Of a stretch of 64,000 nt of DNA, positions 43,785 through 53,382 are shown piece after piece. The stretch is from assembly GCF_029892965.1 (NCBI RefSeq), contig NZ_JARXWN010000002.1:310001-374000 (forward strand), in the 5' to 3' direction. The notes under the pieces were generated by a model. The model did not search any database and was not told the origin of the DNA. It was given only the letters and a program-made list of their open reading frames with translations. The DNA comes from Dysgonomonas sp. PF1-14. GTDB taxonomy: Bacteria; Bacteroidota; Bacteroidia; Bacteroidales; Dysgonomonadaceae. Position 1 is the first letter of the stretch; every line of letters begins with the position of its first letter. The position numbers and the translations under genes are program-made.

Positions 43785-45221
43785 TTAGAATCCTTTATTT
43801 TTCAAGTCTGAAACAATATTTATATACGTTTCAATAACATCGAAACCCTTATAATTTCCACGAGTGATATCTATCATATCACCATGTGAAATACCTCTGC
43901 GTTTCTTATTTTCGAAAACTTCCCGAAACTCTCCCCACCGGGCAGAATCCAATGCCACGAGACCATCGTTTTGTTTATCATACATGCGCATTATCAGATA
44001 GGTTACAGACAGTAGGCTGTGACTGAAGCAGTTTTTCATCAGAGACATGTAGCTTTGATAGAACACACTGTCCACATCAGGAGTATTCTCATTGAATCTG
44101 AGGGAATATTCTTTTGTCAACTGATGTGTTGCGGTATAAAAATCAGGATTCAGATCACCAATTTTCAGGAAATATTTATCAAAAAACTTTGCAACAGACC
44201 TATATAGTTTATCTGAAACATGCTTATTTCCATAATCGGCAAGAGCACTCCCCCTGTGTGGTGTCGAGATAGTGGTCAGAGAGGCAACATAATCGCCCAT
44301 ACCAAGTGTACTTATTGCATATCTGGCATCGAGCCCTCCTTTAGAGTGTGCGATAATATTTACTTTTCCACAACCTGTAAGGTCAACTATATCCAGTATT
44401 TTTTCTTTGATCATTTGCCCGTTACCCTCTATTGTGCCGAATGCCTGCTGGTGTCCGTAATAGAGGCTGGCTCCGTTCTTTACCAGATTTTTGGGTATGC
44501 GCCCCCAGTAATTTATATAGCTGTAATCGCGGAAGCCAACTCCATGCAACATTAACAGCGGATATTTCGTCTCACAAACCGATGAATCTTTGCGCATATT
44601 TTCGTTATAGGCTTTATTGCATGCGTGATCATATTCATTAGATGCTATACGGCATAAATATATGATAACGAATATATTTACAACGGGTATCCAGATAAGG
44701 CAGCATACTACAATCCGTCTGACAATCCGTAATCTTGTAGAAAAGATGAGTATTCTGTAAAATCCATTCAGAAATGTCAGTATTATGAGTACAAAAGCAA
44801 GTATGCTATTGTTTCGGAATGTATCGGAAGGAATTGAAGTAATGGGATTAAATTGATAGTAAAGCAAAAATAATATAAGTTGGGCTACAAGAAGAGCAAA
44901 AAATAAAATCAAGAGGAATCTCCCCTGATAAACGACCTTAACCCTCGTTGCCACTTCCTTATCTGTGGAGCAGGGAATTGCTTGTATTCTTAGCCATACA
45001 TACAGGGACAGAAGAATAAGCAATGAATATCCCAGAATGCCAAATGAAATACCTTCGGCTAAAGCCCATGTCTTTATAAGCGAGATATATAGAATACTAT
45101 TAACAGCACAGAATATCAACAAGAAAGATAATATCTTATTATTGAGAATCTTTCGGAATATATCCAATACTATAATTGAAGATACAAACAGAAAACAGAG
45201 TATGTATAGGGTTAAAGTCAC
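43785..45221 (-). CDS. Membrane-anchored alpha/beta-hydrolase (lipase-like)
   Basis: A 478-residue protein. The N-terminal 200 residues form about six membrane helices. The C-terminal half is an alpha/beta-hydrolase with oxyanion-loop LLMLHGVGFRD near 223-233 and nucleophile elbow IIAHSKGGLDARY near 290-302. Candidate acid and base residues are in DGLVALDSARWG and RRGISHGDMID. Similar lipase domains hydrolyse acylglycerols or acyl esters. It is 5 bp downstream of an unassigned membrane protein gene, so they are probably co-expressed. Lipase specificity is not established. Confidence 0.72.
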   Translation of the reverse strand: MTLTLYILCFLFVSSIIVLDIFRKILNNKILSFLLIFCAVNSILYISLIKTWALAEGISFGILGYSLLILLSLYVWLRIQAIPCSTDKEVATRVKVVYQGRFLLILFFALLVAQLILFLLYYQFNPITSIPSDTFRNNSILAFVLIILTFLNGFYRILIFSTRLRIVRRIVVCCLIWIPVVNIFVIIYLCRIASNEYDHACNKAYNENMRKDSSVCETKYPLLMLHGVGFRDYSYINYWGRIPKNLVKNGASLYYGHQQAFGTIEGNGQMIKEKILDIVDLTGCGKVNIIAHSKGGLDARYAISTLGMGDYVASLTTISTPHRGSALADYGNKHVSDKLYRSVAKFFDKYFLKIGDLNPDFYTATHQLTKEYSLRFNENTPDVDSVFYQSYMSLMKNCFSHSLLSVTYLIMRMYDKQNDGLVALDSARWGEFREVFENKKRRGISHGDMIDITRGNYKGFDVIETYINIVSDLKNKGF

Positions 45222-45226
45222 TGAAT

Positions 45227-45904
45227 CTAAAATCGGATTTGTGATAATTCACTTTTATCTACGCACATTATCCCACAATAATGCTTATTCAATAAATTTT
45301 CTATTTCTTTTCTATTAACAGTTTGCTCACCTTCCCGCATTTTTAGATAATTATATAAAACCTGATCTTCTATCAAATTGCGCACTGTATCATAGCATAA
45401 AGTTTTGCCAAATGCAAAAGCCAGATAAAAACCTAAAGCGGCCAAAGTCATAGCTATCAATCCAACAATAACCGAAGAAAACAAATTTAAAACTCCTACG
45501 ATAAACAAGGCTCTCAGAAATATCAGAAGGATGTGATTTGGAGCCAATAGGTCTAGTTTAAATCCTAAATAATGCTCCAAAGCCTTAACCCTCCGTTTCC
45601 TTTTTTTCGAAGGGAAAATATCTTTTAGTTTTGTATCAGGAGTTAATTGTTTAACATCAAAAGTACTTGTCGCTGAAATAAATCTTTTCAATTTATAAAA
45701 CATACGTGATGAGGTGCAAACAGAGTCATTCTCCAATTGTATTTTACTAATTATAAGATTGGTCAAATCATCGAAAGTATGTGTATCCGATAGTTCATTC
45801 CCTTCAAATTTAATATTGAGACCTTTTTCTATAAGATACAGTTCCTCTTCCATAGTATTTTCTTCCAATTCTAATACCATCCTACCTTCCTTATTGATTT
45901 TCAT
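45227..45904 (-). CDS. Membrane protein with possible carrier-like N-terminal domain
   Basis: A 225-residue protein I cannot assign. The N-terminal part (about 15-115) is soluble, with HTFDDLTNLIISKI, CTSSRMFYKLKRFI and TKLKDIFPSKKRKRR. This order recalls degenerate acyl-carrier-like proteins found in Bacteroidota; no phosphopantetheine-type DSL serine motif is seen. Two adjacent helices follow (about 124-165), then a C-terminal soluble tail with NRKEIENLLNKHYCGIM. It is 5 bp upstream of the lipase-like gene and apparently in one operon with it. It could be a partner, chaperone or immunity-type protein for the hydrolase. Confidence 0.55.
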   Translation of the reverse strand: MKINKEGRMVLELEENTMEEELYLIEKGLNIKFEGNELSDTHTFDDLTNLIISKIQLENDSVCTSSRMFYKLKRFISATSTFDVKQLTPDTKLKDIFPSKKRKRRVKALEHYLGFKLDLLAPNHILLIFLRALFIVGVLNLFSSVIVGLIAMTLAALGFYLAFAFGKTLCYDTVRNLIEDQVLYNYLKMREGEQTVNRKEIENLLNKHYCGIMCVDKSELSQIRF

Positions 45905-45962
45905 ACTTATAAATATAAAACACCCAAATATAGTGTTTTATTATAATATCCTAAAAACAACA

Positions 45963-45990
45963 AGAGCGCAAATCTATGGATTTACGCTCT
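45963..45990 (-). terminator. Terminator after the FISUMP gene
   Basis: GAGCG-AAATC and GATTT-CGCTC form a stem with one G-U-type mismatch. On the minus strand a short TTGTTGTTTT tail follows. It lies 29 bp past the stop at 46019. Confidence 0.65.
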
Positions 45991-46018
45991 CATCTAATAT
46001 TTATATTATCATGTTTTC

Positions 46019-47482
46019 CTACTCTTTCACACAACGTACCGAGAAACCACTGGCACGCGCACCGCGTTCACTTGGCAATGTAGAATAAGCCTCAAACTTT
46101 AAACGGAAGCTCTCTGATTCTTCAGCTAGGGCCGAACCATACCATACATTCCCCTGAGTACCGACACTGATCAACTCGCCAGTATCGGCTGCTCTATAGC
46201 CGGCCGCAGGATAATATCCCGCATCGGGATAATCCTCGCCTTTACCGGCATCAAAGTTTCCACCGCTAACCAATCCTGCCCACGGCGTAGTATCGCCTGT
46301 CCCCGAAGCTGGAACCCGCCATCCCGGGGGACAAGGATCATTCGGTGCTTTGGTTCCATCTGAGTTTTCCCAAAGATGGTCATTTTTCACTGTTTTATCA
46401 TCTGTGTACCAGTCGCCAAGCCTACCTGAACTAAAATAGAATGTACCCGGATTTCTTATTGCATTCTGAATATAATTTCCCTGTATGGCAGGCATAGTCT
46501 GCATTTCTACTTTGAGAATATTAAAATTACTGTTAGCTATTGTATAAAGTGTTTTCTCCTGAGTACTCACTGTAGTAGACGAACCTGGAAAAGGATCCTT
46601 ACGTCCCCACTGGTAAAATAATCCTTTCGATCCGATATTTCCCTGAGTTGCATTGGTAGCACCCAGATTACGATCCATAAAGGTTGACCCGTTATAAGCT
46701 TTTTGTCCGCTGGTTTGAGTAGGGTCGTAATCCGTCACCCATATATGCCAACTCCAATACACAAGCCCATTTATCTTTAGCGTGACAATCGCATTACCAA
46801 CTAAGCTCTGGCTGTTTACTTTCACACGTATATAGGAAAGAGGCCCTTTGTCTCCGTCAGCTAAACTGACACTGGTTACCAGATTGTCATGATCCTGCCA
46901 TAGCAGGTCGACTGTTGTAGTTCCTTCCAGGTCAAGCCTATCTACATTTAACAGCTGATTCCACACAGCATACCCTTTTATTACTGGAATATCGACTGTC
47001 GAACCATTTCCTACTATATAGCAGTTCGATAGCTTAAGTGCTTCGGGGTCTTCCAGATTAGCAATAGGAGGCTCTACGGGGTCAACAGTTCCTCCAACAT
47101 CTCCTCCGCCCGATTTTCGTGCATTAAGTAAATCCCATTGCTCTCCGTCCCAATAATAAAGTCCCGGATATATGCTATCGGGCTCCGACTTGTTCATATT
47201 ATATACAAACAATCCTATACTCGCCTTCTTTTCATCTGCATAACCGGTATCAGATGGATCCATAAACGGTTGTAGAGTTTTTAAATTAATCAGCCCTACA
47301 CGAGGTAATAAAACCCCTCCCGTTTTGCTGGTTATATTATTACCATCAGCCGATTGATCTTTTATTTGTAATAGAGCTGTCTTAGCAGGAGCTTCCCCCA
47401 TGCCGATGGTTACTTGCGACAAGGCAGGAATTGAAATAATACATGCTATCAAAGTTATAGCCAGATTTAAATATTTATTCAT
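46019..47482 (-). CDS. Secreted FISUMP-domain surface protein
   Basis: A 487-residue secreted protein with signal peptide (MNKYLNLAITLIACIISIPALSQ). The N-terminal part has VTIGMGEAPAKTALLQIKD and TKTGG-like GGVLLPRVGL, a pattern common at the start of Bacteroidales surface and tail-like proteins. The middle is immunoglobulin-like, and the C-terminal 200 residues are a FISUMP-type domain: FMDRNLGATN, GLFYQWGRKDPFPG, DPCPPGWRVP and the ending GFSVRCVKE. Probably an outer-surface or cell-wall protein; binding partner unknown. It is monocistronic. Confidence 0.75.
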   Translation of the reverse strand: MNKYLNLAITLIACIISIPALSQVTIGMGEAPAKTALLQIKDQSADGNNITSKTGGVLLPRVGLINLKTLQPFMDPSDTGYADEKKASIGLFVYNMNKSEPDSIYPGLYYWDGEQWDLLNARKSGGGDVGGTVDPVEPPIANLEDPEALKLSNCYIVGNGSTVDIPVIKGYAVWNQLLNVDRLDLEGTTTVDLLWQDHDNLVTSVSLADGDKGPLSYIRVKVNSQSLVGNAIVTLKINGLVYWSWHIWVTDYDPTQTSGQKAYNGSTFMDRNLGATNATQGNIGSKGLFYQWGRKDPFPGSSTTVSTQEKTLYTIANSNFNILKVEMQTMPAIQGNYIQNAIRNPGTFYFSSGRLGDWYTDDKTVKNDHLWENSDGTKAPNDPCPPGWRVPASGTGDTTPWAGLVSGGNFDAGKGEDYPDAGYYPAAGYRAADTGELISVGTQGNVWYGSALAEESESFRLKFEAYSTLPSERGARASGFSVRCVKE

Positions 47483-47725
47483 TGTGAGAATGTGAAATAA
47501 TTATTAATAATGACATTACGACATTATCTTTTCTTCTCATAAAAACACATCTCGCAAGGATTTTGTTTTATACCTGTTGATCAACTTTAATATAAACAAT
47601 ATTAAGCTCGACTAATTGACCAATAACACACTTTTAGAGACAAAAATGTTACAATATATAAATTTCACCAAATGGCTTATAGAAAAATGATATCAGGCGA
47701 GTGCTTTTTAACGGAATATTTTTAT

Positions 47726-47733
47726 TATTTTTG
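47726..47733 (+). promoter_or_regulatory. -7 box of acnA promoter
   Basis: TATTTTTG matches TAnnTTTG and lies 45 bp before the acnA start. The preceding 47483..47725 stretch is AT-rich with no gene or other signal I can support. Confidence 0.5.
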
Positions 47734-47778
47734 TTACAATCCGGAAATCAAGATTGAAACTAAAAAAAGAATATCATA

Positions 47779-50046
47779 ATGAAAAGTAATACTTTTGACA
47801 TAGAGATGATCAGAAACTTTTACGATTCTTATCCTACGAAGGTAGAGAACGCAAAAAAAACACTGAACCGTCCTTTAACCCTGAGTGAAAAAATATTATA
47901 TGCCCATCTGTCTCCCGATGAGAAAACAAAAGACTTTGTAAGGGTTGCAGATTATGTCAACTTTGCCCCCGACAGGGTAGCCATGCAAGATGCTACGGCA
48001 CAAATGGCTTTGCTGCAACTGATGAACTCGGGACGTACCAAAGTTGCCGTACCGTCTACCGTACATTGCGACCACCTCATACAGGCATACAAATCGGCAA
48101 AGGAAGACCTGAATACAGCTGAAGTCACAAACAAAGAGGTTTATGATTTTCTCAGCGCCGTATCAGACAAGTTCGGAATCGGATTCTGGAAACCCGGAGC
48201 AGGCATTATCCATCAGGTAGTATTGGAGAATTACGCATTTCCGGGAGGGATGATGATAGGTACAGACTCACATACACCAAATGCGGGCGGACTGGGAATG
48301 GTAGCTATCGGAGTAGGCGGAGCCGATGCTGTAGATGTGATGGCGGGAATGCCCTGGGAACTGAAAATGCCAAAACTGATAGGTGTGAAACTAACCGGAA
48401 AGCTATCGGGATGGGCTTCTCCGAAAGATGTGATCCTAAAACTGGCAGGCATACTCACCGTAAAAGGAGGAACAAACGCAATTATAGAATATTTTGGTGA
48501 AGGAACGGCGTCTCTATCTGCTACAGGAAAAGCAACGATATGTAATATGGGTGCCGAGGTAGGTGCTACAACATCTATATTCCCGTATGACAAGAAATCG
48601 TCTGAATACCTGAAAATAACAGGCAGAACAGATGTTGCCGCATTAGCGGACAATATACTCGGATACCTGCAACCTGATGCAGAAATAGTAAACAACCCTC
48701 AAAAATATTTTGACGAGGTCATCGAAATAAATCTTTCTACTCTTGAGCCTTATGTCAATGGGCCTTTTACCCCTGATGCCGCACATCCGATTTCGGAATT
48801 TGCCAAAGTGGTAAAAGAAAAAGGTTACCCGCAACAAATGGAAGTAGGACTGATCGGTTCGTGTACCAACTCATCATACGAAGACTTGTCGCGAGCCGTA
48901 TCTATTGTACAGGACGCTAAAGACAAACACATTAAAGTAAAAGCGCAGTTCATTATCAATCCGGGATCGGAGCAGGTACGCTATACAGCCGAAAGGGATG
49001 GTATTCTTCCTGTTTTTGAAGAGGCAGGCGCTACTATCATGGCAAACGCCTGTGGCCCATGCATCGGACAATGGAAGCGCGAAAGCGAAAATCCCGATCG
49101 CCCCAATTCTATTGTAACTTCTTTCAATCGTAACTTTGCCAAAAGGAATGACGGTAATCCGAATACGCATGCTTTTGTAACATCGCCTGAAATAGTGGCG
49201 GCACTGAGTATTGCCGGAGACCTTTGTTTCAATCCGATGACCGATACACTGGTTAATGAAAACGGGGAAAAGGTAAAACTACAGGAACCAAAAGGTTATG
49301 AATTACCGCCAAATGGTTATTCGATGGAAGACGCAGGCTATCAGGCTCCCGTTACTGACGGTTCGGCTATAGAGATCAAAATAGCACCAGATTCGCAACG
49401 CTTGCAAGAGCTGAAACCTTTTCCGGTATGGGATGGGAAAGATATTACAGAGCAGCCATTACTGATAAAGGCGAAAGGGAAATGTACAACCGACCATATA
49501 TCTATGGCAGGGCCTTGGCTACGTTTTCGCGGACATCTCGATAATATATCGGATAATATGCTGATAGGCGCGGTCAACGCATTCAACGACAAAACAAATG
49601 CCGTACTCGATGTAGAAACGGGTGAATATATTGCCGTTCCTAAATTAGCACGTAAGTTTAAGGCCGAAGGGTTGGGATCAGTAGTTGTAGCCGAAGAAAA
49701 CTATGGTGAAGGATCGTCGCGCGAACACGCGGCTATGGAACCCCGTTTTCTGAACGTGAAAGCTATTCTTGTGAAATCGTTTGCCCGCATACACGAAACC
49801 AATCTGAAAAAACAGGGTATGCTGGCACTGACTTTCATCAATAAGGATGATTATGACAAAGTACGCGAAGATGACACGATCAGTATTCTTGGCCTGACTG
49901 ATTTTACACCGGGTAAGAACCTCACTATTGAATTAACCCACAAAGATGGAACGAAAGACCGCTTTGATGTAGCCCATACTTATAATGAGCTACAGATAGA
50001 ATGGTTTAAAGCAGGTAGTGCACTGAATTATATGAAAAGAAAGTGA
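47779..50046 (+). CDS. acnA: Aconitate hydratase
   Basis: A 755-residue [4Fe-4S] enzyme that isomerises citrate and isocitrate. It resembles the mitochondrial-type aconitase used by Bacteroidota. It shows [22 protein letters not shown], the cluster cysteines in [11 protein letters not shown] and [11 protein letters not shown], and the substrate-binding [13 protein letters not shown] near the C-terminus. It heads a string of plus-strand genes ending in citrate synthase. Isocitrate dehydrogenase, often between these two in relatives, is absent here. Confidence 0.95.
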   Translation: MKSNTFDIEMIRNFYDSYPTKVENAKKTLNRPLTLSEKILYAHLSPDEKTKDFVRVADYVNFAPDRVAMQDATAQMALLQLMNSGRTKVAVPSTVHCDHLIQAYKSAKEDLNTAEVTNKEVYDFLSAVSDKFGIGFWKPGAGIIHQVVLENYAFPGGMMIGTDSHTPNAGGLGMVAIGVGGADAVDVMAGMPWELKMPKLIGVKLTGKLSGWASPKDVILKLAGILTVKGGTNAIIEYFGEGTASLSATGKATICNMGAEVGATTSIFPYDKKSSEYLKITGRTDVAALADNILGYLQPDAEIVNNPQKYFDEVIEINLSTLEPYVNGPFTPDAAHPISEFAKVVKEKGYPQQMEVGLIGSCTNSSYEDLSRAVSIVQDAKDKHIKVKAQFIINPGSEQVRYTAERDGILPVFEEAGATIMANACGPCIGQWKRESENPDRPNSIVTSFNRNFAKRNDGNPNTHAFVTSPEIVAALSIAGDLCFNPMTDTLVNENGEKVKLQEPKGYELPPNGYSMEDAGYQAPVTDGSAIEIKIAPDSQRLQELKPFPVWDGKDITEQPLLIKAKGKCTTDHISMAGPWLRFRGHLDNISDNMLIGAVNAFNDKTNAVLDVETGEYIAVPKLARKFKAEGLGSVVVAEENYGEGSSREHAAMEPRFLNVKAILVKSFARIHETNLKKQGMLALTFINKDDYDKVREDDTISILGLTDFTPGKNLTIELTHKDGTKDRFDVAHTYNELQIEWFKAGSALNYMKRK

Positions 50047-50269
50047 TATAAGTTTCTGGAAACTTTATCTATAACGAGTACAGTCAACAGTTAGCAGTTA
50101 ACAAGAAAAAGACTGTGAAAACTGTCAGGTTTGTGAGAATTTAGTTAAAATTGAGTATTGTGCGTAGGGGCGAATTGCATCCGCCCGAAAATCGGATAGA
50201 TGGGCGAATGCAATTCGCCCCTACATATTGGAAATTTGTCAGACTTGTCAGGTTTTAGTTAAAAAATAT
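50047..50269 (+). repeat. Intergenic repeat region between acnA and GNAT
   Basis: The spacer begins with GGAAACTTTATCTATAA and AGTCAACAGTTAGCAGTTAAC, similar to the region after mgsA. It contains an ATTTAGTTAAAA box (50139..50150), a long palindromic unit (50164..50224) and a TTTTAGTTAAAA box (50253..50264) that ends 5 bp before the next ATG. It contains no gene. Confidence 0.6.
50164..50224. repeat. 61-bp palindromic repeat unit
   Basis: GTAGGGGCGAATTGCAT at the left faces ATGCAATTCGCCCCTAC at the right, with an inner CCGCCC/GGGCG pairing. It forms a nearly perfect hairpin of about 25 bp. Such GGGGCGAATTGCAT palindromes look like interspersed REP or MITE-type elements. Confidence 0.75.
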
Positions 50270-50725
50270 ATGAATATAAGCATACAGCCCATAGCCGAAA
50301 GTGATTTTGAGGAACTCGTTTCTCTCTTTCAGGAATTTGCCATATTTGAAAAGCTTCCGGATAAGATGACAAACTCTGTGAGTAAAATGAAAGCAGAGAA
50401 AGAATATCTGAAAGGCTTTACAGCTCGCGATGAGAATGGGAATCTGACAGGGTATGTTACCTATTTCTACGCCTATTACACATGGGTGGGCAAGTCTCTA
50501 TATATGGATGATCTGTATGTGAGAGAAAAATACAGAGGCAACGGAATCGGCTCTTCACTCATAAAAAGAGTAATAACTGTAGCTGAAACCGAGAATTGCA
50601 ACAGGCTGCGCTGGCAGGTATCCCACTGGAACCAACCTGCTATAAAGTTTTATGAAAGTCTGGGCGCTGAGATAAATAAGACAGAAATGAACTGCGATTT
50701 AGTTTTCGAGAATAACATAAAATAA
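50270..50725 (+). CDS. GNAT acetyltransferase (diamine acetyltransferase-like)
   Basis: A 151-residue acetyltransferase. The N-terminal ISIQPIAESDFEELVSLFQEFA, central VGKSLYMDDLYVREKYRGNGIGSSLIKRV (acetyl-CoA loop near 88-102) and RWQVSHWNQPAIKFYESLGAE resemble spermidine/spermine or thialysine acetyltransferases. The start at 50270 removes 14 unconserved residues that would run through the TTTTAGTTAAAA box. It lies 7 bp before gltA and is probably co-transcribed with it. Confidence 0.85.
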   Translation: MNISIQPIAESDFEELVSLFQEFAIFEKLPDKMTNSVSKMKAEKEYLKGFTARDENGNLTGYVTYFYAYYTWVGKSLYMDDLYVREKYRGNGIGSSLIKRVITVAETENCNRLRWQVSHWNQPAIKFYESLGAEINKTEMNCDLVFENNIK

Positions 50726-50732
50726 ACATACT

Positions 50733-52094
50733 ATGGAAAGATTAAATAATAATGAAATAGTAAATCGGATATCGGATACCGTAAAGAATACGTGCAGCAT
50801 AGAAAATGAGTTGTTTCAAAAAAACAATGTAAAACGCGGCCTGCGCAACGAAGACCATACAGGCGTGGTGGTAGGCCTTACCAAAGTAGGTGATGTGGTA
50901 GGATATGACCGCGACGAGAATGGCAATACCTACCCGATACCCGGCAGGCTGATGTACAGAGGCATCAGTGTTGAAGATATTGTGCGCGGAGCACAAAAGG
51001 AAAACAGGCTTGGCTTTGAAGAAGTTGTATATCTTATCCTTTCGGGAAATCTGCCCGACAAAAAAGAACTGACTGACTTTTCCGATCTGTTGAGTAAAAC
51101 AATGGATCTGAATCCGAAAATAGTGATGCACATCCTCGACCTTGTGGGGAATGACATTATGAATTACTTGTCGCGCTGTGTACTGGAACTATATACTTTC
51201 GACGAAGATCCGGACAATACAACACCTGAAAACCTGATAAAACAATCATTAAACCTGATAGCTACCTTCCCTACCATAGTAGCTTATGCTCATAACGCAC
51301 TAAGGCACAGCAAAGGCTTATCGCTGCACATCAGGCATCCGCAGCCAGACCTGTCTCTTGCCGAGAATTTCCTGTATATGATGAAAGGACACCACTACAC
51401 TCCGCTGGATGTAAAGATACTCGATCTGGCACTGATGGTACATGCCGATCATGGGGGAGGAAATAACTCGACATTTACAGTGCGCGTTACCAGTTCTGCC
51501 GGCACAGATACATATTCGGCTATAGCAGCAGGTATCGGCTCTCTGAAAGGGCCTCTGCATGGAGGTGCTAATCTGAAAGTAGTGGATATGCTGAAGACCA
51601 TTAAACGCAATGTAAAAGACTGGAAAAATGTAGATGAAGTAGATGCGTATATACTCAAAATACTGAAAAAGGAAGCTTATGACAAAACAGGCCTGTTCTA
51701 TGGCATGGGGCACGCCATCTATACAATATCCGATCCGCGTACAGTGCTGCTGAAAGAAATGGCACGCGATCTGGCAATAGAGAAAGGGCGCGAAGACGAG
51801 TTCAACTTTATGAGCCTGCTCGAAGAACGTGCCATATACAACTTCATGGAGTTGAAGGGAAAGAATGTCAAGAAGCAAGTTTGTGCCAATGTGGACTTCT
51901 ACTCGGGATTTGTATATGATATGATCGGGCTTCCACAGGAAATATTTACGCCTTTGTTCGCTATGGCACGTATTGTAGGATGGACTGCCCACCGCATCGA
52001 AGAACTCAATTTCAGACAAAAGCGTATTATCCGCCCTGCATACAAGAATGCTTCGGAAATACGTGAATATACACCTATTGGAAAAAGAAAATGA
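50733..52094 (+). CDS. gltA: Citrate synthase
   Basis: A 453-residue enzyme that condenses oxaloacetate and acetyl-CoA. It has an N-terminal extension of about 60 residues, then PGRLMYRGISVEDI and the active-site His regions ALMVHADHGGGNNSTFT near 236-252 and GPLHGGAN near 273. GHAIYTISDPR near 331 and the catalytic-Asp region VDFYSGFVYDMIGLP near 388 follow. The long form resembles the citrate synthases of Bacteroidales. Its stop overlaps the next gene's start by 4 bp. Confidence 0.93.
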   Translation: MERLNNNEIVNRISDTVKNTCSIENELFQKNNVKRGLRNEDHTGVVVGLTKVGDVVGYDRDENGNTYPIPGRLMYRGISVEDIVRGAQKENRLGFEEVVYLILSGNLPDKKELTDFSDLLSKTMDLNPKIVMHILDLVGNDIMNYLSRCVLELYTFDEDPDNTTPENLIKQSLNLIATFPTIVAYAHNALRHSKGLSLHIRHPQPDLSLAENFLYMMKGHHYTPLDVKILDLALMVHADHGGGNNSTFTVRVTSSAGTDTYSAIAAGIGSLKGPLHGGANLKVVDMLKTIKRNVKDWKNVDEVDAYILKILKKEAYDKTGLFYGMGHAIYTISDPRTVLLKEMARDLAIEKGREDEFNFMSLLEERAIYNFMELKGKNVKKQVCANVDFYSGFVYDMIGLPQEIFTPLFAMARIVGWTAHRIEELNFRQKRIIRPAYKNASEIREYTPIGKRK

Positions 52095-52480
52095 AACAAC
52101 TCGTATTAATTATAGCTAGTATATATGGAATGCTCTCAGTAATACTGGGAGCATTCGGCGCTCATGCCTTCAAGGCAATATTATCACCTGAGAAGCTTAT
52201 CAGTTTCGACACAGGAGTACGTTACCAGATGTATCATGCCATCGTATTGCTCATCATCGGGCTTACACTGTCGTTTACATCGTCTATCGAAAAGTGGTCG
52301 GCAATATGTATCATGATCGGTGTTTTCCTGTTTTCTTTCAGTATTTACTTTCTCGCCTTTTCGGAATACTGGGGAGTTAATCTTCGTTTTCTGGGTCCTG
52401 TAACGCCTATCGGCGGTATGTTCATGATCGTTGGATGGCTTCTACTGGTCGTATTTTTTGTAAAAATGAAGCTAAATTAA
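52091..52480 (+). CDS. DUF423 membrane protein
   Basis: A 129-residue integral membrane protein with four helices. The N-terminal ILGAFGAHAFKAILSPEKLISFDTGVRYQMYHAI and the loop FLGPVTPIGGMFMIVGW define the DUF423 (YgdD) family, whose function is unknown. It overlaps the end of gltA by 4 bp, so it is translated from the same mRNA. Confidence 0.9.
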   Translation: MKQLVLIIASIYGMLSVILGAFGAHAFKAILSPEKLISFDTGVRYQMYHAIVLLIIGLTLSFTSSIEKWSAICIMIGVFLFSFSIYFLAFSEYWGVNLRFLGPVTPIGGMFMIVGWLLLVVFFVKMKLN

Positions 52481-52562
52481 ATTTTATTACCATTTTTTGT
52501 AACCAAACAGAACAAGACGTAGTCATACATTATAAATACTAATAACTTAAAATATTTATAGA

Positions 52563-53279
52563 ATGAGAACTTTTTTATACACAACAACTATTATTCTGTT
52601 GGCTATTGCACTTCAGTCTTGTAATTTCAAGTCGGTTAGAGGAAATGGGAATGTAACCGAGAATATTGTAAATATTTCTGATTACAATCAAATAAAATTC
52701 AGTGGTGGAGCGACACTTGTTTACGAACAAAAAGCAGATACAACACCTTACCTGCGTATAGAAGTAGACGATAACATTTTCCCGCTATTGATCATCGAAA
52801 GTGGAGACAATACGCTATCTATCAAGAGCAAAGAAAACATAAGCCCAACAAGATATAATATATATACAAATTCATCCGGACTGAAGGGTATCACTGCCAG
52901 TGGCTCTATCAAAGCACACCTGAAAGGAAAAGTAACCACCCCCGAATTTAATTTCTGCGTATCGGGAAGTGGAAATATACAGGCCGATAGTATTATAAGC
53001 AACATTATCAGATCGAGCGTTTCCGGTTCTGGAAATATTACATTAGTGGGAAAAGCAGGATTTGTCGATAGCTCGATATCCGGTAGTGGCAAAGTAAATG
53101 CAGCATCTTTAGTTGCCGATACTGTCGAATGCAGCGTATCCGGCAGTGGCAACTTCTTTGTACATGCCGAAAAACACCTTAAAGTAAGAGTATCGGGTAG
53201 CGGTGATGTAAAATACAAAGGTGATCCTAAGATTGATCAGTCCATTTCAGGTTCTGGCAAAGTTATCAAAGCTGATTGA
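52563..53279 (+). CDS. DUF2807 (head GIN domain) lipoprotein with SGSG turns
   Basis: A 238-residue lipoprotein with lipobox ALQSC (Cys at residue 20). The DUF2807 domain starts at SDYNQIKFSGGATLVYEQ. It is a stacked beta-structure in which nearly every turn reads SGSG: VSGSGNIQ, VSGSGNITL, ISGSGKVNA, VSGSGNFFV, VSGSGDVKY and ISGSGKVIK. Such proteins are predicted cell-surface or outer-membrane beta-helix proteins of unknown role. A diverged paralogue follows 103 bp downstream. Confidence 0.85.
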   Translation: MRTFLYTTTIILLAIALQSCNFKSVRGNGNVTENIVNISDYNQIKFSGGATLVYEQKADTTPYLRIEVDDNIFPLLIIESGDNTLSIKSKENISPTRYNIYTNSSGLKGITASGSIKAHLKGKVTTPEFNFCVSGSGNIQADSIISNIIRSSVSGSGNITLVGKAGFVDSSISGSGKVNAASLVADTVECSVSGSGNFFVHAEKHLKVRVSGSGDVKYKGDPKIDQSISGSGKVIKAD

Positions 53280-53382
53280 ATTATTTTCGGACAACCTTAT
53301 CTATAAGATAAAAGGCACCTTGTTACCCTTTTATCAAATCGACTCGTGCCTATCGATAAAAGTAACTTAAAATTACAGACAT

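Noticed and set aside
51318-52019. A 233-codon frame opposite citrate synthase
   Set aside because: Antisense shadow with no domain and no promoter; citrate synthase on the plus strand is certain.
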